Assembly: GCA_001771585.1 (NCBI GenBank)
Contig: MEUE01000001.1
Location: 255,789-319,788, forward strand
Length of the DNA: 64,000 nucleotides
DNA from: a candidate division WOR-1 bacterium RIFOXYB2_FULL_46_45
GTDB taxonomy: Bacteria > Margulisbacteria > WOR-1 > XYC2-FULL-46-14
Direction: 5' to 3'
Positions 50,286 to 59,512 of the stretch are shown piece by piece. How positions within the stretch are numbered: position 1 is the stretch's first letter; every line of letters starts with the position of its first letter. The translations under genes were made by a program, and so were the position numbers. The notes under the pieces were generated by a model, which saw only the letters and a list, made by a program, of their open reading frames with translations, was not told where the DNA came from and made no database searches.

Positions 50286-51431
50286 TTATTTCGTAAAATA
50301 TCTTAACGCTTGAGCTGCCAACAAATCGTTCGCCGTGGCGTTTTCTCCTGTTGATTCAAATCCGGGAAGTTGTTGAAGGTTACCTGATTCCCGAAAAAAA
50401 ACAAATTGATCTTTGTCTTTCTCGGCAATTTTTGCCAGCGCTTTTCTCGCTTGAGACGATCCCGCCTTGGCAAAATTAATAAGAACCATTAATGCGTTTG
50501 CACGCAGACGGTTCCACTCCTCATCAATGCTGCTACGATATTCCCATATAGGAGCATCGGCAGACTGTGCTTGAGGATAATATTCCCCGGGAGCTTCTTC
50601 GCTCTGAATCATTTGTCGTTCCGAAAATCTATAATTAAAATCCCTATTTTCTAATATCTGCGAAAGCAACAACTCAAGCGGATTCAAATGCAATCTTATC
50701 GGCCTACGCAGAATTTTTCCAATAGTAGGATCCCTGTTGATTTGTTTTCTTTGGACTTCTAAAAACTGCTTGAGTGAAATCCACTCCCGGTACATTGGCG
50801 GGTCAAATATTTTCCAGTAAGTTCTTTCAATCTGCGATGTCCAAACAATCCCTGCGTTATCAGGCACCAGCCCGCCCTTTCCTATTACTACAAATTTTTC
50901 ATTCTTAGCTTCTTGATCTGTCCCGGCGATTAAATGATATCCGCGGCCAGAGCGGATAAATTTGCTTAACACCAGGATGTCGTGCGGTTGGCCATGAATG
51001 CTCAAAAAAAGCCCCCCGTTTTTTTTATTTGCTAAACGGAGGTCCTGACATGGAAGGAAGCCCAATAAATTAGTTACTAATATCTGCAATGTTTTTCTCA
51101 TGCCAACCCCCTGAACCCTGCCTCTTAAATGAATTCTGGCCAATACTTCCGTTTCACTTCCTATTCTTGTCCCATCTATTTGAAACAAATATTCCGGATA
51201 ATGATCCTTAAAATAAGGGCTTCGATGCTCTCTTATTATTTGATAAGCCTCTATTCCTGATTTAACAATACTTGCAGGATAAATCCTGTCAATTGGAGTT
51301 GAAACAGCTCTTGTTATTCTCCTTTGAAACGGAGCGCGCAGAACCGAAAATCCCGGCACTGAAATTTTAGTCATGTTAATTGCTCCCTTATTCCTTAGCA
51401 TTGCTTGTTTACGACCTAGCCACTTAAACAA
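50286..51431 (-). CDS. Uncharacterised protein containing acylphosphatase-like motif
   Basis: 381 aa; ARIHLRGRVQGVGMRKTLQILVTNLLG matches the acylphosphatase GRVQGVGFR motif; start overlaps the end of the 1069-aa gene by 8 nt. Confidence 0.7.
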   Translation of the reverse strand: MFKWLGRKQAMLRNKGAINMTKISVPGFSVLRAPFQRRITRAVSTPIDRIYPASIVKSGIEAYQIIREHRSPYFKDHYPEYLFQIDGTRIGSETEVLARIHLRGRVQGVGMRKTLQILVTNLLGFLPCQDLRLANKKNGGLFLSIHGQPHDILVLSKFIRSGRGYHLIAGTDQEAKNEKFVVIGKGGLVPDNAGIVWTSQIERTYWKIFDPPMYREWISLKQFLEVQRKQINRDPTIGKILRRPIRLHLNPLELLLSQILENRDFNYRFSERQMIQSEEAPGEYYPQAQSADAPIWEYRSSIDEEWNRLRANALMVLINFAKAGSSQARKALAKIAEKDKDQFVFFRESGNLQQLPGFESTGENATANDLLAAQALRYFTK

Positions 51432-54400
51432 ACCTTAATTGCGGAAATAACCATTCAACCGCGCCAAGATTTTTCTTGTTCGACACCAGCGGCAAGGCAA
51501 TTTGATCTTCTGAATCAGGATCAAAGTCCGCCGAAGAAAAGCTTCCCATTCCGACCAACATTTCGTGATCAACATTTTCTTTGCCTCCCCTATCGCCAAC
51601 TTTAACTATTTGATCAATATCCACCCCTATTCTTCCCGAAAAATCATACAAAGCCACCCCTTTATGCACCTCTGATCCGTAATCGGACGAAGTCAATATA
51701 ATACTGGCGTCGGAATAAATCGAGCTGCTTATTCTGGCCTTTAACGGAATTCCGGCATATTCCATCAAATAATTTATCAGGGCAAGCAAGTTCCCCTGCC
51801 TCATCCTTTCATGCGGCATGATCGTTATTTTATGGTCAGCAACATAGTACAAATCCTCAAAATCAAGTAAGTACCTTCTTATTAACGACATCGCCGCGGA
51901 AAGGACATACTTTGGAATTTTTCTGTCATAAAGAAGCTCGTCGGGAGAATCCAGCCTAAACCCTAAAGCCCCGACCGATGGATAAGCATAGAAACGCTGA
52001 AGTAAACTGGTATCCTTCTTTGCTTTTTCCGCCAATTTCGACAATAACATTTTATTCAATGATCCCTCCAGCCGGCCTGATATAAAAGCAACTGGAATCC
52101 CGCTCTCAGCAAAACCAAGCAGGTGGCTTATCATACGGGGCGGAACCTCCCCTTGCAGATCAGTTAAATTTTCATCAACATCAAAAATTGCCGCGCGATA
52201 CTGTTGTTCAATTGCATACGTAAATCTTGCCCACATAATTTCCGCCTGATGATCCTGTGAATAGTTGCCAGTTCCATCAACAGACGCGGAAAGATCAGCC
52301 TTTTTACGATAAAGCTCTTCTTCAATCGGGACGCTGAATCTTGTTCCGTTTTCTAATTCAATCTGGTACGTTTCTACTATTGCCGCCTCTGCAACTGTAT
52401 TGAACCCTTGTGTTTCTCTTGGGTCTGCCCCGGCAAAAGCAATCATTTTGGCTCCTTCGTCGCCAAAAAAACGAAACGACTGGAGCAGATCTATGTCTTT
52501 TCTTAAACCACTCTCCCCAATCCATCTACGTAATCTCTTTATCCCTTCAAAGAGCCGGTCTCTTCTGACAACAAACAAGCTTGCATCATGCTCACCATAC
52601 TGTCTCCTAGTTTGCGGGTCTTCTTTTGTTTGAAAAATCCCGATAACATTCCCATCCGAATCGCGCTCTATCCCCGCATAAGGATTCCCTTCCCAACAGG
52701 TCGGCATAGTTACATCCGGATCACCCAAAGCCTCGTGAATAAATAAAGCTTCACGCATGGTAGAAAGCCTCACGTTAGCAGCGTCCCCCCAAACAATCAT
52801 CACATTCTTTATAGAAGGGTCCAGGCTGTCTTCTGCCACAAGAATGGACGAACCGGTTCCCATCGGTAGGCCAACAACGGTGTTGGGGTTAATTCCGGCT
52901 TGGGACAAAGTATCTCTGATAGCAGCATCATTGTCCTCGTTGGTCAAAACGATAAAATCACGATCTATACCGCTAACCCTTCTGATCAAATGCAGTAGAG
53001 CCGGTTCTCCATTGATCGGATAAAGAGCTTTGGGATATTCTGATTTTAACCTGGTCGACTGTCCGCCGGCGGCAATCATAATTCTTACTGGAGAAATTGG
53101 CGAGTACTCTTCTAATCTTCTTATCCCCAATATTCTGTTTCCTAGGTTATGAACCCTTTCCCTTACTTCTTCAAATTTTAACGGATTTGAAAGTAAATTT
53201 TCTAAAACCATACGATCTCTTTCTAGAACTGATGAGCTTTTTGGAACAATACATCCTTCCCTGTAACAGCAATTTAAACGGTCCAATCGCTGCAAAACCA
53301 GAATTAATTTAGCGAGTTTATCGCTGACATGATGACCGGGAACGACAGAATCTTCTATGTCAGCCTCAATAACGTTAAGCCCGAGTTTTTTTAAATCTTC
53401 GATATCTATTGGAATATGGGTTTTTCCCCCGTTGATATCCACCCTGTACCCGTGAGTATTTACTATCACATAATCCAATAGGTCGTGAATAAAAGTGTCT
53501 TTCCTAAGCTCGGCTTGAAATAAAGACTCCATTGTTAAAAGCTGTTCACTGGCAGTTCTCTTTCCCCGTTCCCGCACAAGGTTTAAAATGCAAACCTTCA
53601 AAGCCAGACTACTCTTATAGTCCGAAGGGAAACGTTTTGTCTTTATGGTTGGAGCTAAGCTGGAACTGAATGTTGTCGGGGCAAACACTAAAACATCGGC
53701 AGACATGGCTATCCGTGCTTCCGCGGACAATTCTATCGCCACATCTCTTTCTTCTAAAAACCTCTTTTTTTCTTCAACTGTTTTCATTTGACCCAATGCG
53801 TCTATCTCTTTTTTTGAAGCTGGCTTGGCCAAAAGATAAGTGTTGTCGATTTCCTGTTCTAAAAGCCGGTCAACAATCTCTGCCTCGGAAGCCAAAAACT
53901 CACCTTTTTCCGTCAAGGCCACCAACCAAAGTGATTGTGAATCGTTTAAAATTATTCTCCCTCTTACCCCCAATAATCCGCTTAGCTCTTCAATCGCCGT
54001 ATTGTATCTGCCGTTTTTCATATACACCCCTGTAAAAACAAGGTTGCGAACCCCAAAATCCCGTAAATCGTAATCCGGAGAAACCCGCAAGGCACGGCGG
54101 TAAAAATATTTCAAATAAGATCGGAAGCTCTCTCGCACTCCAGCCGGCAAAAGATAAAAGGCCTTTTCAAAATCCGTTCCCCCCGGATCTTCGCAAGTTG
54201 TAATGCGCCGTAAAGATTCCAAATGCTCCGCGGGAGAAAACGACTTTGAAAGTCTCATGCCCAAAAACAGCTTTATAGCGGAAGATCCCTCCATCTGCGG
54301 ATCTAGCAAGTTTACAATATTTTTTGCTATGTCCGAGGGACCAAGCATATTAAAATCATGCCTTATCTTCCCGGTGCTTTTTCCGTCATCATAAGCGTTA

Positions 54401-54633
54401 AGAAGAACAGACAAATCAACCCCGCTAACATCCGCCAGAGAAGAGGAAAGCCCGTTTGATCCGGTCCCGCCGGAAAAGAGCGTAACAGAACAGCTTGCCT
54501 GCGAGATCCATAGTTTATCGAAAAGGCCGACCAACCCTTCGGAAGAAATTTTTTGTCCCACCAGCCTGCCAATAATTTTATTCGTGCCTAATGTTTGCGC
54601 CACCACGGCGGAATGCACTCTAACACTTGTCAT
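51424..54633 (-). CDS. Trifunctional fusion: YvcK/GlmR(CofD)-like domain + GlmU-like nucleotidyltransferase + HAD phosphatase
   Basis: 1069 aa; N-term VTLFSGGTGSNGL...YDDGKSTGKIRHDFNMLGPSDIAKNIVNLLD; middle RIMIAAGGQSTRLKSEYPKALYPINGEPALLHLI; C-term AIFDVDENLTDLQG...VKVGDRGGKENVDHEMLV. Confidence 0.85.
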   Translation of the reverse strand: MTSVRVHSAVVAQTLGTNKIIGRLVGQKISSEGLVGLFDKLWISQASCSVTLFSGGTGSNGLSSSLADVSGVDLSVLLNAYDDGKSTGKIRHDFNMLGPSDIAKNIVNLLDPQMEGSSAIKLFLGMRLSKSFSPAEHLESLRRITTCEDPGGTDFEKAFYLLPAGVRESFRSYLKYFYRRALRVSPDYDLRDFGVRNLVFTGVYMKNGRYNTAIEELSGLLGVRGRIILNDSQSLWLVALTEKGEFLASEAEIVDRLLEQEIDNTYLLAKPASKKEIDALGQMKTVEEKKRFLEERDVAIELSAEARIAMSADVLVFAPTTFSSSLAPTIKTKRFPSDYKSSLALKVCILNLVRERGKRTASEQLLTMESLFQAELRKDTFIHDLLDYVIVNTHGYRVDINGGKTHIPIDIEDLKKLGLNVIEADIEDSVVPGHHVSDKLAKLILVLQRLDRLNCCYREGCIVPKSSSVLERDRMVLENLLSNPLKFEEVRERVHNLGNRILGIRRLEEYSPISPVRIMIAAGGQSTRLKSEYPKALYPINGEPALLHLIRRVSGIDRDFIVLTNEDNDAAIRDTLSQAGINPNTVVGLPMGTGSSILVAEDSLDPSIKNVMIVWGDAANVRLSTMREALFIHEALGDPDVTMPTCWEGNPYAGIERDSDGNVIGIFQTKEDPQTRRQYGEHDASLFVVRRDRLFEGIKRLRRWIGESGLRKDIDLLQSFRFFGDEGAKMIAFAGADPRETQGFNTVAEAAIVETYQIELENGTRFSVPIEEELYRKKADLSASVDGTGNYSQDHQAEIMWARFTYAIEQQYRAAIFDVDENLTDLQGEVPPRMISHLLGFAESGIPVAFISGRLEGSLNKMLLSKLAEKAKKDTSLLQRFYAYPSVGALGFRLDSPDELLYDRKIPKYVLSAAMSLIRRYLLDFEDLYYVADHKITIMPHERMRQGNLLALINYLMEYAGIPLKARISSSIYSDASIILTSSDYGSEVHKGVALYDFSGRIGVDIDQIVKVGDRGGKENVDHEMLVGMGSFSSADFDPDSEDQIALPLVSNKKNLGAVEWLFPQLRFV

Positions 54634-54835
54634 AATTATTCCCTCTGTTTTTTCTTAGAAACCTTTAAAACGTTCTTACTTGGAAAGGTTGCTACTTTTC
54701 TTAACACGGGCAAACAACCCGATACTTCTCCCATCTCACTCAACCTCCCTTATATTTAGACCAGTATCTTTTGCCCATTCCGGAATCTGAAGTTCAAGCT
54801 TTTCTTCAGGTACAACAAACTATTTTTGAACCTCA

Positions 54836-55477
54836 CTACCCGCTAAAACAACCCCCGTCACTAAACCCTCCCCCCGAATTACCATCGCTATCGCCTCCCC
54901 CATCATAACCACCGGAAGAATCTCCCCAAGATCCCTCGCTTGCCCCATAAGAATCTTCTCCTCCCATTGCCCCACCAACAGAATCGCTCCCGCCAGAATA
55001 ACCACTACTAGTACTTCCTCCCCCTTCTCCATAATCCCCCATTCCTCGGTCTTCCGACTCATAGCTTCCCTCCCCTGTTGAAGCCACAATATTTTTTGGC
55101 ATAATAACCGGTGAGAATAAAACCCCCTGTTGTACAAGGCTTTCCTGGTATTTCCTTGATGGCTGGTCGCACAAAATATCAAGGATTTTTTTTATTTGCT
55201 TTTGTTCTGTTCCTTTGGAAAAAGTAATTTTTAGGATTCCTGCCTTATAGAGATTTTTAGCATAATAATTGGAGGCCACAATTGGAATATTTTCTTTTTC
55301 CGTGTACAAACCATCCGGCTTAACCAATAAATCAACATCTCCAAGGACACCGATCCCCCAAATCGCGGCACAAACCTTACTTGCCCCACGAGTAAAAGTG
55401 GCACTATTAAACAACAACCTTGGCCAAGAAATATTTCTTTGTGATCCAAGAAAAGAAACATTAGCTGTTTTTAACAT
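54836..55477 (-). CDS. Hypothetical protein with long Gly/Ser/Asp-rich low-complexity C-terminus
   Basis: 213 aa; tail EGSYESEDRGMGDYGEGGGSTSSGYSGGSDSVGG...GGGFSDGGCFSG. Confidence 0.6.
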   Translation of the reverse strand: MLKTANVSFLGSQRNISWPRLLFNSATFTRGASKVCAAIWGIGVLGDVDLLVKPDGLYTEKENIPIVASNYYAKNLYKAGILKITFSKGTEQKQIKKILDILCDQPSRKYQESLVQQGVLFSPVIMPKNIVASTGEGSYESEDRGMGDYGEGGGSTSSGYSGGSDSVGGAMGGEDSYGASEGSWGDSSGGYDGGGDSDGNSGGGFSDGGCFSG

Positions 55478-56019
55478 GTTGTTCCCCCCTTTTTTGTCTT
55501 CACCATCTTCCGAACAATCTTCGCTAAACCTTCCGCTTCATCCTTCATCTTTTTGATCAGATCAAAATCCTCAACCATCGCGTCCAGCTGCTCCAACAAT
55601 TTATGGCAGTAACTTATTTCTTTTTTCGCCTCCTCTAAAATCGTCTCCTGGTCTTCCGTATCGACACTGTGTTTTGCAACCAGCAAATGGACCCGGTAAA
55701 CATCCGTCGCAAACAGGAGCGAAGATTCAATCAAGTGGTGGATCGGCTCCCTAAGATCGATTCTTTCCTCCATTTGTCCGGCCATAACAATCGCCATCTT
55801 TCCAAAGCCAAACGCCTTTTCAATGCAGGGATTGGCCGCCCTCTCTTTTTCCAGCGTTCCGATAAAAGAATTTAAGGTCGGAAGGTTTTGATCTTCAAAT
55901 ATCTCTTCTTGTTGAATTAAATCGCTCATGTATCGGTACCAGCAATTTTCGCGCCGTAAAATCACGCTTGCGTCCCCTCCAATCTGTAGCCCTTTCATTA
56001 CATCCCTGTAGAAAAACAC
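55471..56019 (-). CDS. Hypothetical protein; putative helical protein (start possibly 55998)
   Basis: 182 aa; overlaps the downstream 213-aa gene; no family recognised. Confidence 0.6.
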   Translation of the reverse strand: MFFYRDVMKGLQIGGDASVILRRENCWYRYMSDLIQQEEIFEDQNLPTLNSFIGTLEKERAANPCIEKAFGFGKMAIVMAGQMEERIDLREPIHHLIESSLLFATDVYRVHLLVAKHSVDTEDQETILEEAKKEISYCHKLLEQLDAMVEDFDLIKKMKDEAEGLAKIVRKMVKTKKGGTTC

Positions 56020-56063
56020 TACAATTTAGTGAAATTTTGAGGTAGAATGACCGATATATATTT

Positions 56064-57404
56064 ATGAAAACCGATAAACCAAAGATACTGGCGATCGACG
56101 ACGAAGAAAGCATCTTAATTACTTATAAAAACTACTTGAAAGAAGATTTTACGGTAGTCCTCTGCCAGTCCGGAAAAGAAGGACTGGAAAAAATCAAAGA
56201 GACCCCTTTCGACGCAGTCATCCTTGACCTAAAAATGCCCGAAATGGACGGGTTTGAAGTCCTTGCGAAAATTAAAGCGTTCGACGAATCAATCGACGTG
56301 ATTGTCGCTACCGCGGTTGACGACACCAAATACGCGGTGAAAGCGATAAAAAACGGCGCTTTTGATTATGTCACCAAACCGTTTGAGCTTGAAGAATTAT
56401 TATCCCTGATCAATAAAATCATAGAACGGAAAAATCTTATGAAAGATATCCAATATCTTAGAACCTCTCTTGAAGAACAACAGTCCTTTTCCGAATTTAT
56501 CGGCGATACTCCCACCATGCGGAATATTTTCTTAACCATTAAAAACATCGGTTCAATCAACAGCACTGTCCTCATTACCGGTGAATCGGGGACCGGAAAA
56601 GAATTAGCCGCCCACGCGATCCATAAAAACAGCATAAGGAAAAACCATCCCTTTGTAATCGTAAATTGCGCGGCGATCCCCGAAAATTTGCTGGAATCGG
56701 AGCTTTTTGGTCATGAACGGGGCGCTTTTACCGGCGCGATCGAACGCAAGATCGGAAAATTCGAACTGGCGGACGGAGGAAGCATTTTCCTTGACGAAAT
56801 CGGCTGTATGCCCCAAACTATGCAGGCAAAATTGCTGCGGTTTTTGCAGGACAATAAATTTGACCGCGTGGGAGGGAAAAATCCGATCGAAGTGGACGTC
56901 CGGATCATCGCCGCAACCAACAATGACCTTCCGGAAGCGATAAAAAACGGTTCTTTCCGCCATGATTTGTACTATCGCTTAAACGTCATCCCCGTCAATA
57001 TCCCCCCTTTGCGTGAACGGAAAAAAGACATCCCCCTGTTCGTAAAATACTTCATAAAAAAGTTTAACCATGAGATGAAAAAGGAAATAAAAGAGGTGTC
57101 TGTCGGCGTTATGACGGCGCTGATGGAATACGACTGGCCGGGCAATGTCCGGGAACTGCAAAATGTGATTGAGCGCGCGGTCGCCTTAAACCGTGAAGGA
57201 AATTACCTAAAAACGGTTTTTATTAAGGAGGAACGCACCCTTAATCCCAAGATCAGCCTAAAAGAGGCCTGCCAGGAATTTGAAAAGAATTATATCTCCA
57301 ATGTTTTGGAACAGACCAAGGGGAATCAATCTGCCGCGGCAAGGATACTGGGAATTCATCGGGTAACCCTGATTTCAAAGCTGGAACAGCTGGGACTAAA
57401 GTAA
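56064..57404 (+). CDS. Sigma-54-dependent NtrC-family response regulator
   Basis: 446 aa; receiver DDEESILITYKNYL...VILDLKMPEMDG; AAA+ GESGTGKELAAHAIH, ELFGHERGAFTGA; C-term Fis HTH NQSAAARILGIHRVTLISKLEQL. Confidence 0.97.
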   Translation: MKTDKPKILAIDDEESILITYKNYLKEDFTVVLCQSGKEGLEKIKETPFDAVILDLKMPEMDGFEVLAKIKAFDESIDVIVATAVDDTKYAVKAIKNGAFDYVTKPFELEELLSLINKIIERKNLMKDIQYLRTSLEEQQSFSEFIGDTPTMRNIFLTIKNIGSINSTVLITGESGTGKELAAHAIHKNSIRKNHPFVIVNCAAIPENLLESELFGHERGAFTGAIERKIGKFELADGGSIFLDEIGCMPQTMQAKLLRFLQDNKFDRVGGKNPIEVDVRIIAATNNDLPEAIKNGSFRHDLYYRLNVIPVNIPPLRERKKDIPLFVKYFIKKFNHEMKKEIKEVSVGVMTALMEYDWPGNVRELQNVIERAVALNREGNYLKTVFIKEERTLNPKISLKEACQEFEKNYISNVLEQTKGNQSAAARILGIHRVTLISKLEQLGLK

Positions 57405-58388
57405 CACCGTAAAGACCGTCCCCTCCCCCGGCTTGCTTTTTACAGTAATCGTGCCCCCATGCTCCCGGACAATCTTATAGCTGATCGCCAGACCAAGCCC
57501 CGCCCCTTTTTCTTTGGTGGTAAAAAACGGGTCGAAAATATTTTTAATTTTGTCTTCCGGAATCCCAGTCCCGTTGTCAGACACTTCAACCGCCAATTGG
57601 CCAGCGTCTGAATTAGTGCCGACGCACAATTGTCCGCCATCGGGCATCGCCTGGATGGCGTTTAAAATAAGGTTAGTAAAAACCTGTCTCATTAATTCGG
57701 GGTCTAAATCTTTTTTGGAGACAGTCCCTAATTCCATTTTTACCGTGATGTTCCCCTTCATGCATTCCATTTCAAACAACTTCAAGATGTTTTCAACTAT
57801 CTCATTAAGATCAACCGGCAGCTTATTTGGCTTGGTCGGCTTGGAATAAGCCAGCAGGTTTTGGATCAAATTGCTAATGCGATCAAGTTCTTTGGGAACG
57901 ACTTTTTTAAAATCCTCCAATGCTTCCCGGTCGTTTTTCTCAAAAGCTTTCACAACAATTTCGGTCATGCCCTTAATTGAGGCGAGAGGATTCTTGATTT
58001 CATGCGCCATTCCGGCGGCAACAGTCCCAAGAGAAGAAAGTTTGTCGGCCTGGAGCAATTGGCGCTCGGCCGCGATCATCTCCTGATGCAACCGGGCCCG
58101 CTCAAGGGCCACCGCCAGCTGGTTTGAGACCGTATTCAAAAAATCGATATCGTCGTCGGTATACATTTCGTGGTTTGTCTTTTCGCCCAAAGCCAGAACG
58201 CCGATCAAGCGGTCTTCGGCAAAGAGCGGAACGCAGACCGCGGCTTTAATTTTTTCTAGTTCATTTTTTACCGCCAGCAACTTAAAATCAGGGTTGCTGA
58301 CAGATTCAAGCTCCAAAGTTATTTCTTCCAAAACAACTGGACGCCTGGTTTTTTTAAGGAATTTCACTAGCGGATCATCTTTTTGCAT
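57396..58388 (-). CDS. Histidine kinase core with partial GAF domain
   Basis: 330 aa; [39 protein letters not shown] (GAF end), [15 protein letters not shown] (H box), [18 protein letters not shown] (ATPase); in-frame TAG a few codons upstream of the ATG. Confidence 0.94.
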   Translation of the reverse strand: MQKDDPLVKFLKKTRRPVVLEEITLELESVSNPDFKLLAVKNELEKIKAAVCVPLFAEDRLIGVLALGEKTNHEMYTDDDIDFLNTVSNQLAVALERARLHQEMIAAERQLLQADKLSSLGTVAAGMAHEIKNPLASIKGMTEIVVKAFEKNDREALEDFKKVVPKELDRISNLIQNLLAYSKPTKPNKLPVDLNEIVENILKLFEMECMKGNITVKMELGTVSKKDLDPELMRQVFTNLILNAIQAMPDGGQLCVGTNSDAGQLAVEVSDNGTGIPEDKIKNIFDPFFTTKEKGAGLGLAISYKIVREHGGTITVKSKPGEGTVFTVLL

Positions 58389-58394
58389 AACCCA

Positions 58395-58423
58395 ATCCTA
58401 GAGCAGAAGACAGGCAAAGTCAA
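58395..58423 (-). promoter_or_regulatory. Promoter for histidine kinase gene
   Basis: Minus strand TTGACT-N17-TAGGAT, 6 nt before the ATG at 58388. Confidence 0.55.
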
Positions 58424-58426
58424 TCG

Positions 58427-59506
58427 GTGTATAATAATAAACAAATGAACGATTTAATTGTTAAAAGTATCGCTCTTTTTATTGTCGGCTGCCTAAATGT
58501 TCTGATCGGCCTGATTATATTATTAAAAAACAAAAACTCCATTCAAAACCGGGCCTTTTTTCTTTGTACTGTAGCGGTCGGCATTTGGTCTTTCGCCCTG
58601 TCCGGCTTTATGATTGCCGCCAATGTTTCTGCCGCTCACTTTTTTATAAATATAGTAGTAATTTCACTTGTCAGCATACCAGCGACATTCCTTAATTTCA
58701 CAATAACTCTATCCTACAAAATAATTGATAGAATAAAAAAAATACTGCTATTGGGGAATCATGTAATGATAGGGGTCGCCGTTGTCCTGGTTTTCACCGC
58801 GCCAAAATTTTTCACAAAAGAGATATTCTTGCGGGGATGGGAAAATGAAAGCATCATTAATATGGGGTATTATATTTTTTCCATAATATTTCTAATGCTT
58901 ACTTTGTGTTTTTTTTACATGCTTTCCTTAAGCCTTAGAAGCAAAGAATTGACTTGTCAAGAAAAACACATTAATCATTGTCTGTTTTGTGGTCTTATTC
59001 TCACTTTTATTGTCGGTTCCATTTTTAATTGGCTTTTACCTTTGTTGCTTTGCGATAAATATATATGGGCAGGCCCTTACGCTTCGTTTTTCTTTTTTGG
59101 GTTCTGTGCTTATATCATTACCAGGCATAGGTTTATGGATGCCCGGATAGCCATAAACCGGATTGCCGCTTATTTAATATTGGTCTTCATTTATGGATTG
59201 ACCGGGGTGGTTTTCTCATCCTTCTTTTCTTATTTTTTCACTTTCGGATTAAATTTACCAACTTCTCTCTTCCTAACAATTCTTCTTGTTGCCGCAGGTA
59301 TAGCGTTCCACCCCCTGCGTCTCCACCTGCAGACCACTCCCGACCGGTTTTTGTTTAAGAAAAAATACGAGTATGAGCAGGCCGTAAAGGAGCTTGGGGA
59401 AAAATGCGGAGCGGTGGTTGAAGCCGGGGCATTAACCAATCTATTCTCACAAAAAATAAAAGAGATGACAAAGACCAGTAATTTAAAAATATATTTTGTA
59501 GATTAA
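58427..59506 (+). CDS. Multi-TM histidine-kinase-type sensor module without kinase domain (start possibly 58445)
   Basis: 359 aa; many TM segments, then HPLRLHLQTTPDRFLFKKKYEYEQAVKELGEKCGAVVEAGALTNLFSQKIKEMTKTSNLKIYFVD and stop at the expected start of a GAF domain. Confidence 0.8.
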   Translation: MYNNKQMNDLIVKSIALFIVGCLNVLIGLIILLKNKNSIQNRAFFLCTVAVGIWSFALSGFMIAANVSAAHFFINIVVISLVSIPATFLNFTITLSYKIIDRIKKILLLGNHVMIGVAVVLVFTAPKFFTKEIFLRGWENESIINMGYYIFSIIFLMLTLCFFYMLSLSLRSKELTCQEKHINHCLFCGLILTFIVGSIFNWLLPLLLCDKYIWAGPYASFFFFGFCAYIITRHRFMDARIAINRIAAYLILVFIYGLTGVVFSSFFSYFFTFGLNLPTSLFLTILLVAAGIAFHPLRLHLQTTPDRFLFKKKYEYEQAVKELGEKCGAVVEAGALTNLFSQKIKEMTKTSNLKIYFVD

Positions 59507-59512
59507 AACAAG

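Noticed and set aside
54636-54734. 32-codon leader ORF (MGEVSGCLPVLRKVATFPSK...) just upstream of the triple-fusion gene
   Set aside because: Short, no recognisable motif or strong SD; cannot be separated from chance.
54820-55182. 120-aa minus-strand ORF overlapping the Gly-rich tail
   Set aside because: An alternative frame of the repetitive Gly-rich region; the 213-aa frame has a better supported N-terminal domain.
46001-56060. Shared ACCGATATATAT upstream of the 46055 ORF and the 56064 response regulator
   Set aside because: Only two AT-rich occurrences; too weak to claim a regulatory motif.
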